Shown here: piece by piece, positions 45,743 to 55,288 of the stretch | Numbering within the stretch: the first letter of the stretch is position 1 | Layout of the letters: each line of letters begins with the position of its first letter | Origin: Bacteroidales bacterium | Lineage (GTDB): Bacteria > Bacteroidota > Bacteroidia > Bacteroidales > UBA932 | Length of the DNA stretch: 64,000 nt | NCBI GenBank assembly: GCA_017509755.1 | Contig: JAFWOY010000001.1 | Span: 1 to 64,000, forward strand | Direction: 5' to 3' | Notes under the pieces: generated by a model | Told to the model about the DNA's origin: nothing | The model's database searches: none | What the model saw: only the letters and a program-made list of their open reading frames with translations | Translations under genes and position numbers: made by a program

Positions 45743-46144
45743 ATGAAACGATTCCTCTTTTTGCTTGCCACGCTGCTGCTCACCGCGACCGTCGCCTCCG
45801 CCCAGGAGCCGCAGGAACCCGACATCGACAAGATCGTCAGCACCCAGCTGGAAAACATTACCCGCACCTTCAAGCTCGACGACGTGCAGGTATTCTACGC
45901 CGATTCCATCCTCCAGCACAACTACCCCGCGATGATGGAAGAACTCAACCAGGTCAAAAAGACAGGCGCCAGCAACAGCGACACCTTCCAGGCTGTCTCC
46001 GACAAATGGATGGCCGCCACGGACGAGGCCTTTGAAAAGCTTTTCACGGAAGCGCAGTGGGCGAAATACATGAAATCCGTTTACGGCAAAGAGAAGAAAC
46101 GCCGTGACAAACGGATGGCAGAGCGCGGTCCGGTTTCGTTCTGA
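45743..46144 (+). CDS. Small secreted Bacteroidales protein, unknown function
   Basis: The 133-residue protein has a clean signal peptide (MKRFLFLLATLLL to ASAQ) and a helical mature domain with FKLDDVQVFYADSILQHNY and FTEAQWAKYMKS. The pattern of alternating hydrophobic and charged residues with Lys/Arg-rich end suggests a periplasmic helical protein, slightly reminiscent of Spy-like chaperones, but I do not recognise a named family. A start at 45743 is used; an overlapping ATG at 45738 is out of frame. Confidence 0.72.
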   Translation: MKRFLFLLATLLLTATVASAQEPQEPDIDKIVSTQLENITRTFKLDDVQVFYADSILQHNYPAMMEELNQVKKTGASNSDTFQAVSDKWMAATDEAFEKLFTEAQWAKYMKSVYGKEKKRRDKRMAERGPVSF

Positions 46145-46147
46145 TCC

Positions 46148-46777
46148 CTATACTCCCAAGATTTCCCGCAGGGAAGCGGCATCCGTGAACCGGTACTCAG
46201 CTGCAATGCCCTGCATACCCCTTTTCCGCCAGTCCGCGAGGGCGAAGTCGCAGCCGGCATCGTGACCGCAGCGGTAGTCATGCATCGTGTCGCCCAGGAA
46301 GAGCGTGGCTTCCTTCCGGGCGCCAGTCCGTTCCAGGTAAGTGAGCATCGGGTCGGGAAAAGGTTTGGGCCGGGGCGAATCTGCCGAACAGACCACCGTA
46401 CCGAAAAAGGGCAGCAATTTGGCCAGGTGCGGATCGTATTGGATCTCCAGGCGCGAGCGGGATGTCACGATGCCCATGCCGGCACCCGTCGCATGCAGGT
46501 CCTCCAGCACTTCCAGGACACCCGGGAAAGGAATGACCAGATGCATGAGTTCCTGGTAATGCTGCTCCCAGACAGCCGCGAACCGGGCCTCGTCGGCATA
46601 GCCCAGGATGGAAGAAGCCTGGGAACTGGGAACGCCGAAAAAGTAATAGGCTTCCTCGTAAGGCACCTCTTTGCCAATCAGTTCCCGAATGGTCTGCATC
46701 AGGGAGAGTACGCCGGTCTGCTCCGTGTCGAGCAGCGTGCCGTCTATGTCGAAAACGAAATCCGTGTACTGCTTCAT
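46148..46777 (-). CDS. HAD-family phosphatase, phosphoglycolate-phosphatase-like
   Basis: The 209 residues carry HAD motif I FDIDGTLLDT, motif II as IVTSRSR, motif III with PKPFPDP and motif IV FLGDTMHDYRCG. The helical cap between motifs I and II places it in the phosphoglycolate phosphatase/beta-phosphoglucomutase group. The substrate cannot be fixed from sequence. Its start overlaps the end of the EEP-family gene by four bases (ATGA), so the two are coupled. Confidence 0.92.
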   Translation of the reverse strand: MKQYTDFVFDIDGTLLDTEQTGVLSLMQTIRELIGKEVPYEEAYYFFGVPSSQASSILGYADEARFAAVWEQHYQELMHLVIPFPGVLEVLEDLHATGAGMGIVTSRSRLEIQYDPHLAKLLPFFGTVVCSADSPRPKPFPDPMLTYLERTGARKEATLFLGDTMHDYRCGHDAGCDFALADWRKRGMQGIAAEYRFTDAASLREILGV

Positions 46778-47739
46778 CGCCTGTCCATCTTGATCAGGAC
46801 CGGAAGGTGGTCGCTGTAGCCGTTGTCGAACGTATTGCCATAGTAGCTCCGGCGCGGGGCACCTTTGCGGAGCATGAAATTACGGCGGAAAATCTCCCCG
46901 TAGTGATTCTTGCTGTCGAACCGCACGAGACGGAACCCCTTGAGGTCGGGCCAGGTCGGAAGCAGGTTGTGCGATACGATGATGTTGTCGTAGAGCACCC
47001 AGCGGTGGTTGTGGATACTTGTGCCCTGGCCCTCGTCGGCCAGCAGCCAGAACGGATTGTAATACTCGCCTTCCGGCACATTGAAGATACTCTTGTGCGC
47101 CTTGAGCAGGCCGGACAGCGAATCATCGGAGGGGCTGTCGTTCATGTCGCCCAGGATCACCACCTTGATGTCGGGATACTGGCTGCGGAGCATCGCCGCG
47201 TGGTCACGGGCCGTTTCGGCGCCGGCCCGGCGGAAACCGGCTGAGGAAGCCACACCGGTCCGGCGCGACAGGAAATGGCATACGTAGAAGGCAAACATCT
47301 CGCCGTCGATGGCACCCCACGCCGCGAGGATGTCCCGGCCGATGTATTCCCGGCCGCTGCGAAGGGACAGCTTGACCGGCTCGCACCCCATCAGGGTGAA
47401 CTTGTCGGGCCGGTAGAGCATCCCCACCTCCACGCCGCGTGCATCGTTCGACTCGAAATGGATGCACTTGTAGTGGGCGCCAGCCATGCGCGTCTGGGAA
47501 GCCAGGTCCTTCAATACTTTCAGGTTTTCAACCTCCGATACGCCGGCCACCACGGGAAAGCCGTTGTGGGCGGAGGAAACGGCGGAGAAGATCTCACTCA
47601 GGTTGGCCAGCTTTTTCTGGTACTTGTCGCGGGTCCAGCGCCGGTCGCCCATCGGCGTGAAATCATCGTCGGCCGTATTGGGATCGTCTACCGTATCGTA
47701 GAGATTCTCCAGATTGTAGAACATCACGGTATATGCCAT
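46774..47739 (-). CDS. Endonuclease/exonuclease/phosphatase-family hydrolase
   Basis: From ATG 47739 the protein is 321 residues. It shows MFYNLENLYD at the N-terminus, SEVEN with the metal-binding Glu, LGDMNDSPSDD with the catalytic Asp/Asn pair and SDHLPV with the general-base His. These are the EEP-fold motifs shared by nucleases and phosphatases. No signal peptide is present. The ATG lies four bases after a perfect -7 box, so translation is probably leaderless; an ATG at 47724 (MFYN) is the alternative. Confidence 0.9.
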   Translation of the reverse strand: MAYTVMFYNLENLYDTVDDPNTADDDFTPMGDRRWTRDKYQKKLANLSEIFSAVSSAHNGFPVVAGVSEVENLKVLKDLASQTRMAGAHYKCIHFESNDARGVEVGMLYRPDKFTLMGCEPVKLSLRSGREYIGRDILAAWGAIDGEMFAFYVCHFLSRRTGVASSAGFRRAGAETARDHAAMLRSQYPDIKVVILGDMNDSPSDDSLSGLLKAHKSIFNVPEGEYYNPFWLLADEGQGTSIHNHRWVLYDNIIVSHNLLPTWPDLKGFRLVRFDSKNHYGEIFRRNFMLRKGAPRRSYYGNTFDNGYSDHLPVLIKMDRR

Positions 47740-47743
47740 AGCA

Positions 47744-47751
47744 CAAAAGTA
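47744..47751 (-). promoter_or_regulatory. Leaderless-type promoter of the EEP-HAD pair
   Basis: TACTTTTG on the minus strand is followed by TGCT and the ATG at 47739. A -33 element is not clear. Confidence 0.55.
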
Positions 47752-47827
47752 CACAAAAAACTGTGAATAATCACCTGTTTTTCCTAACTTAGCGAGTTAT
47801 TTTACAAAATAGGAGAACGATCTCTTC

Positions 47828-49120
47828 ATGAAGAAAATATACGAAAACGACTGGCGGTACAACATCCTCCACGTGCTCGCCATTCCCTATATCCGCGGCT
47901 CATTCAAAAAGATACGCTTTGAAGGACGCGAGAACATCCCGGACGACGGAGCCGTGATCTTTGCACCGAACCACTGTGACGCCCTGATGGATCCGTTAGC
48001 CCTGCTGGCCATGGACCTCCGGACGATCGTATTCGTGGCGCGGGCAGACCTTTTCCAGAAGCCTTTTCTTCGTAAAGCGCTGACTCTTATTAAGATCATG
48101 CCGATCAACCGGGTCCGGGACGGCTTCCGCAGCGTGGCCAATACCGAGGATACCATCAAAAAATCGATTGAAGTACTCAACAATCAGGTGCCTTTTTGCA
48201 TCTTACCTGAGGGAATGCACCGCTCGATGCACAGCCTGCTTCCGCTTGGCAAGGGTATTGCGAGAATCGCCTACGGTGCCGACAAAGCCCTTGCGGGCAG
48301 CCGGCCTGTCTATATCGTTCCCGTGGGTTGTGAATACGGCGACTACTACCGTCTCCATTCCACCCTGCAGGTAACCTATGGCAAACCGATCGATGTCTCG
48401 GCCTACATTGCAGCCCATCCGGAACGCAGCGAACCGCTCCTGTATTCCGACATCCGGGCGCTGACGGCAGAAGCCATGAAGAAGCTGATCGTCTACATCC
48501 CGGACGACGACGATTATGAGGCCACGTGGGAACTCGCCAAACTCTCGAGCGGAAGCGTCCCCGAAACCGATCTCCGGGGCCGGTTTGAAACCAACCGCCG
48601 CACGGTGGAAAAACTCGGAAAACTCCGCGAGGAGGATCCCGGGAAAACCCGGAAGCTCTTTGAAAAAGCCGTTGCTTACGCGCGCGCCCGCAAAAGCGCC
48701 CGTATCAGCAGCCATGTGACGTACACGGAAAGGCCGTTGCTGTCCGCCCTGTGGTGGACGCTCAAGACGCTGGTGTGCCTGCCCTTCTTCCTGGCCTGGG
48801 CCATCGCGTCCCTGCCGGTCTGGGCCTTGAACGAATCCGTAGCCGGCAAATTGAAAGACCGGACGTTCCGGAACTCTTTCCGCTGCGGCATTGCCATCAT
48901 CCTCTGGACGATCCTCTGGCTGATCGGGACCGTGGTCCTGTTCTGCACGATGAAATGGTACTGGGCCCTGGCCTGTGCCCTGCTGCTGATGCCGGCACCC
49001 ATGATGGCCTATGCCTGGTTCGAGCAGGTACGCCGCTGCACCTCTTCCTGGCGATACCTGTCCAACCGGCGGATCCGGAAGATGAAAAACGACTTGACCG
49101 AAGATTTGAAAACTATTTGA
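47828..49120 (+). CDS. PlsC-like lysophospholipid acyltransferase
   Basis: The 430-residue protein carries the acyltransferase HX4D motif in PNHCDALMDP (about 41-50) and LPEGMHRS (about 126-133), as in PlsC enzymes that acylate lysophosphatidate or related lipids. The C-terminal third has two to three transmembrane segments (about 310-335, 360-385, 390-405), longer than minimal PlsC proteins. An AGGAG-like ribosome-binding stretch precedes the ATG. It heads a five-gene plus-strand operon, three bases before the Omp85-like gene. Confidence 0.9.
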   Translation: MKKIYENDWRYNILHVLAIPYIRGSFKKIRFEGRENIPDDGAVIFAPNHCDALMDPLALLAMDLRTIVFVARADLFQKPFLRKALTLIKIMPINRVRDGFRSVANTEDTIKKSIEVLNNQVPFCILPEGMHRSMHSLLPLGKGIARIAYGADKALAGSRPVYIVPVGCEYGDYYRLHSTLQVTYGKPIDVSAYIAAHPERSEPLLYSDIRALTAEAMKKLIVYIPDDDDYEATWELAKLSSGSVPETDLRGRFETNRRTVEKLGKLREEDPGKTRKLFEKAVAYARARKSARISSHVTYTERPLLSALWWTLKTLVCLPFFLAWAIASLPVWALNESVAGKLKDRTFRNSFRCGIAIILWTILWLIGTVVLFCTMKWYWALACALLLMPAPMMAYAWFEQVRRCTSSWRYLSNRRIRKMKNDLTEDLKTI

Positions 49121-49123
49121 AAG

Positions 49124-50422
49124 ATGAAACATATCACAACCTTGCTTGTCCTTCTGGCGCTCGCCTTCCCGGCGGCGGGACAGGACAACGAATCCAAGGA
49201 AATCACCAAGACGGGCTTCTCGTTCGGCGGTTTCCCGATCGTTGCCTTCGACCAGGACAAAGGCTTCCAGTTGGGTGCCCTCGCCAATGTCTATGACTTC
49301 GGCAAGGGGAACTGGTATCCCAATCCGCGCCAGCAACTGTATGTGGAGGCTTCCTGGTTCACGAAAGGCTCGCAGCTCTATGTGCTCAGCTATGACAACC
49401 GGTTCCTGATTCCGGGTGTCCGCTTCTCGTTCGCCGCACAGTTCTCCAACGAAAAGGCCCTTGACTTCTTCGGTTTCAACGGCTACAAGACCTACTACGA
49501 CGCCTCCCTGCCCACGGCCTATTATAAGCTGAGCCGCATGATGCCCTATGGCAAACTCGACTTCACGGGCAAGATCACGGAGCATTTCTACTGGAAATTC
49601 GGCTACCACTTCAAGTATTTCATCCTTGATGAATTCGCCAGCGACAACCTGCAGGAACTCCCTTACGGGAAGTCCCTGTTCGGCTGGTACAAGGACCTGG
49701 GCTTCATCGAGGCCGGCGAATACAAGGGCGGAATGACGAGTGCCTGGCGCGCCGGCCTGACGATTGACAGCCGCGACGTGGAGAACGCGCCCACCCGTGG
49801 CGTCTGGGCCGACGCCTTTGTGGAATGGGCGCCCAAATGGATGGGGACCAACAAGCCTTACGGACGCTATTACGCGGTCCTGCGCCAGTATTTCCCGCTG
49901 GCCGGAGACAAACTGGTCTTCGCATACCGTGCCAATGTCCAGGGATTCATCGGCAAACCCGCATTTTACGTGCTGCCTTTCGAATCGGTGCTCGGTCCCG
50001 GTTACGACCGCGACGGTTTCGGCGGCTACCGCACCATCCGCGGCCTGATGCGCAACCGTATGCAGGGTCAGGTCATCTGCTACTTCAACACGGAACTGCG
50101 CTGGAAATTCCTCAACACCCGCGTGCTGAACCAGAACTTGTCGCTCGGGGCCAACGCCTTTTTCGACGGCGGCCGCGTCTTGAAAGACTACGTGGATGTC
50201 TCGGTTGACGGTGCCACCTGGCAGAGCATGATTGCCCAGGGCCGCTTCCCTGAGCAGCTCACCAAGGGCGGTCCGGAAGCCTTCCACCTGGCAGCGGGTG
50301 GCGGCCTGCGCTTCATCCTCAACAAGAACTTCATCATCGCCGTGGATTATGGCCGGGCCTTCAACCGGCAGGACAACGGGAAGGGAGGTTCCCTGTACAT
50401 CAACACCGGCTATCTTTTCTAA
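49124..50422 (+). CDS. Omp85-like outer-membrane barrel without POTRA domains
   Basis: The 432 residues have a signal peptide (to AAGQ) followed almost at once by barrel strands (GFSFGGFPIVAFDQDKGFQ). The GGYRTIRGLMRNR segment (about 305-317) matches the RGY/RGF loop motif of the BamA/TamA surface-antigen barrel. The barrel closes with a C-terminal YLF. No POTRA repeats are visible, unlike canonical BamA. It is translated directly before three DUF4988 lipoproteins, suggesting a shared surface function. Confidence 0.83.
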   Translation: MKHITTLLVLLALAFPAAGQDNESKEITKTGFSFGGFPIVAFDQDKGFQLGALANVYDFGKGNWYPNPRQQLYVEASWFTKGSQLYVLSYDNRFLIPGVRFSFAAQFSNEKALDFFGFNGYKTYYDASLPTAYYKLSRMMPYGKLDFTGKITEHFYWKFGYHFKYFILDEFASDNLQELPYGKSLFGWYKDLGFIEAGEYKGGMTSAWRAGLTIDSRDVENAPTRGVWADAFVEWAPKWMGTNKPYGRYYAVLRQYFPLAGDKLVFAYRANVQGFIGKPAFYVLPFESVLGPGYDRDGFGGYRTIRGLMRNRMQGQVICYFNTELRWKFLNTRVLNQNLSLGANAFFDGGRVLKDYVDVSVDGATWQSMIAQGRFPEQLTKGGPEAFHLAAGGGLRFILNKNFIIAVDYGRAFNRQDNGKGGSLYINTGYLF

Positions 50423-50434
50423 GGACGTTCGAGC

Positions 50435-51892
50435 ATGAAAAGAAAACTCATTCTGACCCTGTTGACCGCCGCCTTCCTCGCAAGCGGCTGTTACGACTCC
50501 TACTACGACAAAGTCACCGAACTCCAGGACCGGGTGCTCGACCTGGAACTGGCCTGTGAACAGATCAACCGGAACATCTCCGCCATCCGCGGCCTGGTCG
50601 AGGTCATCGAAAAGCAGGATATGATCACCGGCATCACGGAACTCCGCGCCGGTTCTTCTCTTCTCGGCTACAAAATCAATTTCGTGGAACATGACCCCGT
50701 CACCATCATCAACGGACAGGACGGACAGGCGCCGCTGGTCTCCAGCCAGCGCGATCCCGAAGACGGCAACTACTATTGGACCGTCCAATACGGAAACGGG
50801 GCTGCCCAATGGCTGCTGGCGCCCGACGGAAGCAAGATGCTGTCCATCGGCCTGCTCCCCTACATCGGCATCCGGAATGGATGGTTCTGCTATACGCTGG
50901 ACGGAAAAGAATGGATCGAACTGGCTGAAGCGAATGGCCAGAGCGGTGACTTGATGTTCGCGTCGATCGACACACGCCACGACGACTACGTGATCTTCAC
51001 CCTCACCACCGGGGAAAAGCTGAAGATCCCCACGTATGCCACCTACTTGTCGCTCAAGACGGAATACGACAAAGTCAACGAGAATACCGCTGCCCAGATC
51101 CAGCTGGTCCAGGCTGACATCGACAAGATCAACCTCTACATCACCCGGGTGGATCCGATCCTGTCCGGCAAGGACACCGTCGGCCTGACTGTGACGATGT
51201 CCAACGGAAAGAAATTCCAGATCCACGACTGGACCGCCTCGCTCAGTCCGACTATCTTCATCAAGAAAGATACGGACGGGAAATTGTACTGGGCCTACAC
51301 CATCGGTTCTTCCCCGGAGCAATGGGTCTATTCGCCCGAAGGGAACAAGATTCCCGCTTCCAGCGATTCCGTGGACATCCCCATCGTCGGCGTGACGCGT
51401 GACAGCGACGGTCAGTACTACTGGACCGTGACGCTCGATGGCAAAACCGAATTCCTGCGTTACAAGGTCGCTTCGAACTGGACGCCCCGGGCGATTGATT
51501 CTGTCGCCCGCGCCTTTGCAGTCGTCAAGAACTATTCCGACTCGCTCGTTGTCGAGCCCAAAGGCGGTACCGCTCATTTCTCGCTGCCGAAACAGTATGC
51601 GGTCTCCATCACGAATGCCAAAGGGGTGGCTGTCGAAACCCTGACCATGAAGCCGAACGAAGAGGTCCGCCTCCAGTATGTCGCAACCGGCCCTTCCGCC
51701 TCCCTTGCGCTGATGGCGCAGGGCGGATTCACCGCCGCATCTGAAAGCGAAGGCGGCAAGAACTACATCCGGATCAAGGCGCCTGCCGCATTCGAAAACG
51801 GTGCGGGAAAAATCGTGGCTGTCTTCTCCTTCTCGGTGAAGAACGCTCCCGTCACCCGCATCAAAACCATTACCATCCAAAAAGGAGAATAG
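50435..51892 (+). CDS. DUF4988-type surface lipoprotein 1
   Basis: The 485 residues have a lipobox (LASGC, Cys19), a short coiled-coil segment (about 28-65; VTELQDRVLDLELACEQIN) and repeated DUF4988-like modules in which a GYKINF strand is followed by NGQDGQAP and then YYWTVQ. Two or more such modules (about 70-180 and 235-345) are seen, with a beta-rich C-terminal domain ending TITIQKGE. DUF4988 also occurs at the N-terminus of PL29-type proteins, but no lyase domain is present here. It is closely related to the next two genes. Confidence 0.83.
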   Translation: MKRKLILTLLTAAFLASGCYDSYYDKVTELQDRVLDLELACEQINRNISAIRGLVEVIEKQDMITGITELRAGSSLLGYKINFVEHDPVTIINGQDGQAPLVSSQRDPEDGNYYWTVQYGNGAAQWLLAPDGSKMLSIGLLPYIGIRNGWFCYTLDGKEWIELAEANGQSGDLMFASIDTRHDDYVIFTLTTGEKLKIPTYATYLSLKTEYDKVNENTAAQIQLVQADIDKINLYITRVDPILSGKDTVGLTVTMSNGKKFQIHDWTASLSPTIFIKKDTDGKLYWAYTIGSSPEQWVYSPEGNKIPASSDSVDIPIVGVTRDSDGQYYWTVTLDGKTEFLRYKVASNWTPRAIDSVARAFAVVKNYSDSLVVEPKGGTAHFSLPKQYAVSITNAKGVAVETLTMKPNEEVRLQYVATGPSASLALMAQGGFTAASESEGGKNYIRIKAPAAFENGAGKIVAVFSFSVKNAPVTRIKTITIQKGE

Positions 51893-51895
51893 GCC

Positions 51896-53386
51896 ATGAA
51901 ACGACGGATTATCCTCCCCCTCCTGCTCCTCTCGGTGGTCCTCTTCCTTCCGGGCGGCTGCTACAACCAGATCGAGAACGAACTGAACCTGCTCGAGCGG
52001 CGCATCGAAAAAATGGAACAGCGCTGCAAAGAGATGAATGCCACGCTGGAAGGCTTGCGCAAGATTGTCGATAAACTCAACGAATTCGACTTCCTGAAAA
52101 AGGTGGAAACCTTGTACCATAACGGCGAGATCATCGGTTATACTTTGTATTTCACGCATTCCTCCCCCGTAACATTGTACAACGGCACCAGCGCCGAGAC
52201 TCCGATCCTGGGTGTCGGCCTGGGCGAAGACGGCATCTGGTACTGGACGGTCAAATATCCCTCCGACCCTGAAGCCACATTCCTGACCGACAACTTCGGC
52301 ATCCGGATTCCCACCTCGGCCGCTTCGCCGCTCATCAAAATCGAGAACGGCTACTGGATGGTGACCTACGACGGCGGCGAGATCTGGCACAACATGGGTC
52401 GCGCCACGGGTGAAGACGGGGCTTCCTTCTTCGAAAGCGTGAAGGATATGGGCGACTATGTGCAGTTCAACCTGCTCAACGGATCGTCCATCCAGCTGCC
52501 GACATGGAGCCGCTATGAAAAACTCGTGGAATCCTGCCGCAAGGCCAATCAGAACCTGGAGACGTTCCGGAAGCTGGCTTCCACGATCAAGGACAAGGTC
52601 TATGTGCAGGAAATCATTCCGATTCTCAGCGGAACGGATACCATCGGCTTCACCTTGTCGCTTACCGACGGCACGTCTTATTCATTCTACAACGGTACCG
52701 GTACCAACGCCCCCGTTATCGGGGCCCGGCGGCTTACCAACAACGCGGACGACAATATCTGGTACTGGACCATCCGCTATGGCTCCGCCCCCGCGGAATG
52801 GATTCTGGATGAGAAAGGCAACAAAATCCAGGCGAACGCCCCGGAAGGCCTTTCCGTCAACATCTCGATCCAGCAGGACAAGAAAGACGGAAACTATTAT
52901 TGGGCGGTTGCCTACGGAAGCGGCCAGCCGACCTTCCTGCTGCACAACGGCGCTCGCATCCAAGTCAACCTGGATGTGCCCGATCCGGTCGTCGAATCCC
53001 TTGTTTCCGTCGAGGATGACATGGTGTGCCTGACGCTGGCCGGCGAACAGACCATCCTGATTCCGTTGGCCAAAGCCTGGTCCGTGACGCTGACGTCGCC
53101 GGTTTCCAACAACCGCCTGACCATGGCCGCCGGCGACACGGTCTCTTTCACTTGCCGGCTGAGCGCCGTCAACCAGGATGCCGATGTGCTTCCCGTTGCA
53201 GCCGACGACTTCTATGCGTCGGCCCGCACGACGGACCACCGGAACTGGACCATCCGGGTCATCGCGCCGGCGTCATTTGCCAGTCCCGCGACAAGCAAAC
53301 TCAATCTCTTGATATCCAACGGCAAGGGTTCTCTTAAAACCGTCGTCGTGACCATTCAGGCCAAAGAGGCCAAAAAGGAGGCATAA
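51896..53386 (+). CDS. DUF4988-type surface lipoprotein 2
   Basis: The 496-residue protein repeats the layout of its neighbour: lipobox PGGC, coiled coil (ELNLLERRIEKMEQRCKEM), GYTLYFTHSS and YWTVKY modules, a second module with GFTLSLTDGTSY and NIWYWTIRYG, and a terminal beta domain ending VTIQAKEAKKEA. It starts three bases after the previous stop. A tandem duplication is the simplest explanation. The function is unknown. Confidence 0.83.
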   Translation: MKRRIILPLLLLSVVLFLPGGCYNQIENELNLLERRIEKMEQRCKEMNATLEGLRKIVDKLNEFDFLKKVETLYHNGEIIGYTLYFTHSSPVTLYNGTSAETPILGVGLGEDGIWYWTVKYPSDPEATFLTDNFGIRIPTSAASPLIKIENGYWMVTYDGGEIWHNMGRATGEDGASFFESVKDMGDYVQFNLLNGSSIQLPTWSRYEKLVESCRKANQNLETFRKLASTIKDKVYVQEIIPILSGTDTIGFTLSLTDGTSYSFYNGTGTNAPVIGARRLTNNADDNIWYWTIRYGSAPAEWILDEKGNKIQANAPEGLSVNISIQQDKKDGNYYWAVAYGSGQPTFLLHNGARIQVNLDVPDPVVESLVSVEDDMVCLTLAGEQTILIPLAKAWSVTLTSPVSNNRLTMAAGDTVSFTCRLSAVNQDADVLPVAADDFYASARTTDHRNWTIRVIAPASFASPATSKLNLLISNGKGSLKTVVVTIQAKEAKKEA

Positions 53387-53388
53387 CC

Positions 53389-55191
53389 ATGGGCAAACCT
53401 ATACACTCTTTCCTTCGGCTGTTTTTCCTCTCATGGGCGAGTCTCTTGCTGCTGGGTTGCCATAAGGATCTGGACAACCAGATCGAGACCCTGAAAGAAG
53501 ATGTCTCGCAGCTGGAGCAGCAGATTTCCAAACTGAACGAAAGCATCAGCACCCTGTCCAACCTGATCTCCGCGTTGGAAAAGAATGACCACATCGCCGA
53601 CATTTCGGAATTCATGGACGGCTCCCGGCAGGCGTACCGCATCACTTTCACGAGCGGCACATCCCTGGTGCTCCATCACGGAACAAACGGTGTCTCTCCC
53701 ATTCTCGGCGTACGTTACAATGAGGAATTCGAGGCCTATTACTGGACGATCCAAATGGGTCCGAACGGAACGCCGACCTGGATGACCAACAGCTATGGCC
53801 TCCGGGTCCGGGCTTCCGGGTCCGTTCCCCACTTGAAGATTGAAGACGGTGTCTGGTGGTTCAGCCTGGATGACGGCGCCACCTGGAACAAATGCGGCTG
53901 GGCGCCCGCCCAAGGTGAATCCGGCACTTCCATCTTCACCAGTGTCGATACTTCGGACCCGTACTATGTAACCTTCCTGCTCAGCGACTGGATCGCTTTA
54001 AAGTTCCCGACCCAGAAGGCCTTTGATGAACTGGAAGCCCAATGTCAATCGGTCAACGACGAGATCAAGACCTACACACGGATGATCAATGGCCTCGACC
54101 CGAATCTGTTCGTCAAATCCGTGGTCCAGTATCAGGACGGAGATGTCTCCGGATACCGCTTCACGCTGGAAAACGGCAAAGTCCTGTCCATCCGAAACGG
54201 CTTCAGCAGCCGCGATTCGGTCCTGCTCAGCGCCAAGGAATGGACCGACGGAAAATACTACTGGGTCTTCCGCAACCGTTCCAACGAGGCATACCAATGG
54301 CTCCGCTACCAGGGTGAAATGATCTGCGTGACTTATCCGGACGTGACGCCGCACATCGGTATCGTCGATTCGCTCGGCACCCTGTATTTCACCATCTCCT
54401 ATGCCGACGGCAAGACCGAGATGATGCGGGATGCCCAGGGCAAGGCTGTCGCCGCCACGGGAAAGATCGTCCCTGACTTCTTCACGAGCGCGGATGTATC
54501 CGACATGGCGGAAGTCGTCCTGACAATGGCCGACGGAACCGTCATCCGCCTGCCCCGGACCCGGGAATACTATCCGTCATTCGTAGAACTCTCCTACGGC
54601 TCTACCGCGGTCGAGCCCATGAAGAGTTATCGGTACCAGTTGCTTGCCTTTACAACGGATACCCTGCCGGGAAAGGAGGCTTTGCCCGATTTTGCGGCCT
54701 ACCAGAAAGCCTCTGATACGAAACTCGATGCCATCGCCGTGGACCACGGATATGTGGATGATGTCTACGTCGCGGAATATCGTACGACCGTTCTGGAAAA
54801 CAACCTTGTCGCTTACGACATCATCTACGACATCCGTTTCTCCACCGGTCCTTCAGATACCTGGGACCCCACCCGCAAATTCCGCATTGCACTCTTCCTC
54901 ACCTGGAACAGCCACAGCACGATGAAAGTGGCCGAATTCGACCGGCTCATTCCGGCAACCAGCGTCCGTATTCCCAAGAGCATCCAGCTCAAGAAGGGTG
55001 CGACCGGTACTTTGGAATGCACCTATGCGCCGCTCAACACGACAGACCAGGTCACCTGGTCTTCCAGCGACACGAAGGTAGCCACCGTCTCAGCCAAAGG
55101 CCTGATCACAGCCGTAGGCGTCGGCAAATGCACCATCACGGCCACGATGGGCAAACAATTCTCGACCAGCACCTGCACGGTCACGGAATAA
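53389..55191 (+). CDS. DUF4988-type surface lipoprotein 3 with Big2 domain
   Basis: The 600-residue third paralogue has the lipobox LLGC, a heptad-rich coiled coil (DNQIETLKEDVSQLEQQIS), DUF4988-like modules (AYRITFTSGTSL, YYWTIQMG, GYRFTLENGKVL) and a unique C-terminal part. Residues about 520-600 form a Big2 immunoglobulin-like domain (VTWSSSDTKVATVSAKGLITAVGVG), commonly found in surface adhesins. It starts two bases after the previous gene and is followed by a terminator. Confidence 0.85.
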   Translation: MGKPIHSFLRLFFLSWASLLLLGCHKDLDNQIETLKEDVSQLEQQISKLNESISTLSNLISALEKNDHIADISEFMDGSRQAYRITFTSGTSLVLHHGTNGVSPILGVRYNEEFEAYYWTIQMGPNGTPTWMTNSYGLRVRASGSVPHLKIEDGVWWFSLDDGATWNKCGWAPAQGESGTSIFTSVDTSDPYYVTFLLSDWIALKFPTQKAFDELEAQCQSVNDEIKTYTRMINGLDPNLFVKSVVQYQDGDVSGYRFTLENGKVLSIRNGFSSRDSVLLSAKEWTDGKYYWVFRNRSNEAYQWLRYQGEMICVTYPDVTPHIGIVDSLGTLYFTISYADGKTEMMRDAQGKAVAATGKIVPDFFTSADVSDMAEVVLTMADGTVIRLPRTREYYPSFVELSYGSTAVEPMKSYRYQLLAFTTDTLPGKEALPDFAAYQKASDTKLDAIAVDHGYVDDVYVAEYRTTVLENNLVAYDIIYDIRFSTGPSDTWDPTRKFRIALFLTWNSHSTMKVAEFDRLIPATSVRIPKSIQLKKGATGTLECTYAPLNTTDQVTWSSSDTKVATVSAKGLITAVGVGKCTITATMGKQFSTSTCTVTE

Positions 55192-55212
55192 CCTTTGCTG
55201 CAAGCAAACGAA

Positions 55213-55247
55213 AAGGGCGGCCCTGAAAAGCCGCCCTTCTTGCTTTA
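55213..55247. terminator. Bidirectional terminator
   Basis: AAGGGCGGC (55213-55221) pairs with GCCGCCCTT (55230-55238), with T-rich sequence on both outer sides. It can end both the DUF4988 operon on the plus strand and the RTX gene on the minus strand. Confidence 0.8.
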
Positions 55248-55288
55248 GGGACCCTCAGGCAGTTCGACGACAGTCAGGAGTCGAATGA

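Noticed and set aside
48203-52390. A 1395-residue open frame on the minus strand across the PlsC, Omp85-like and DUF4988 genes
   Set aside because: It spans several well-supported plus-strand genes and has no coherent domain, so it is a coding shadow despite its length.
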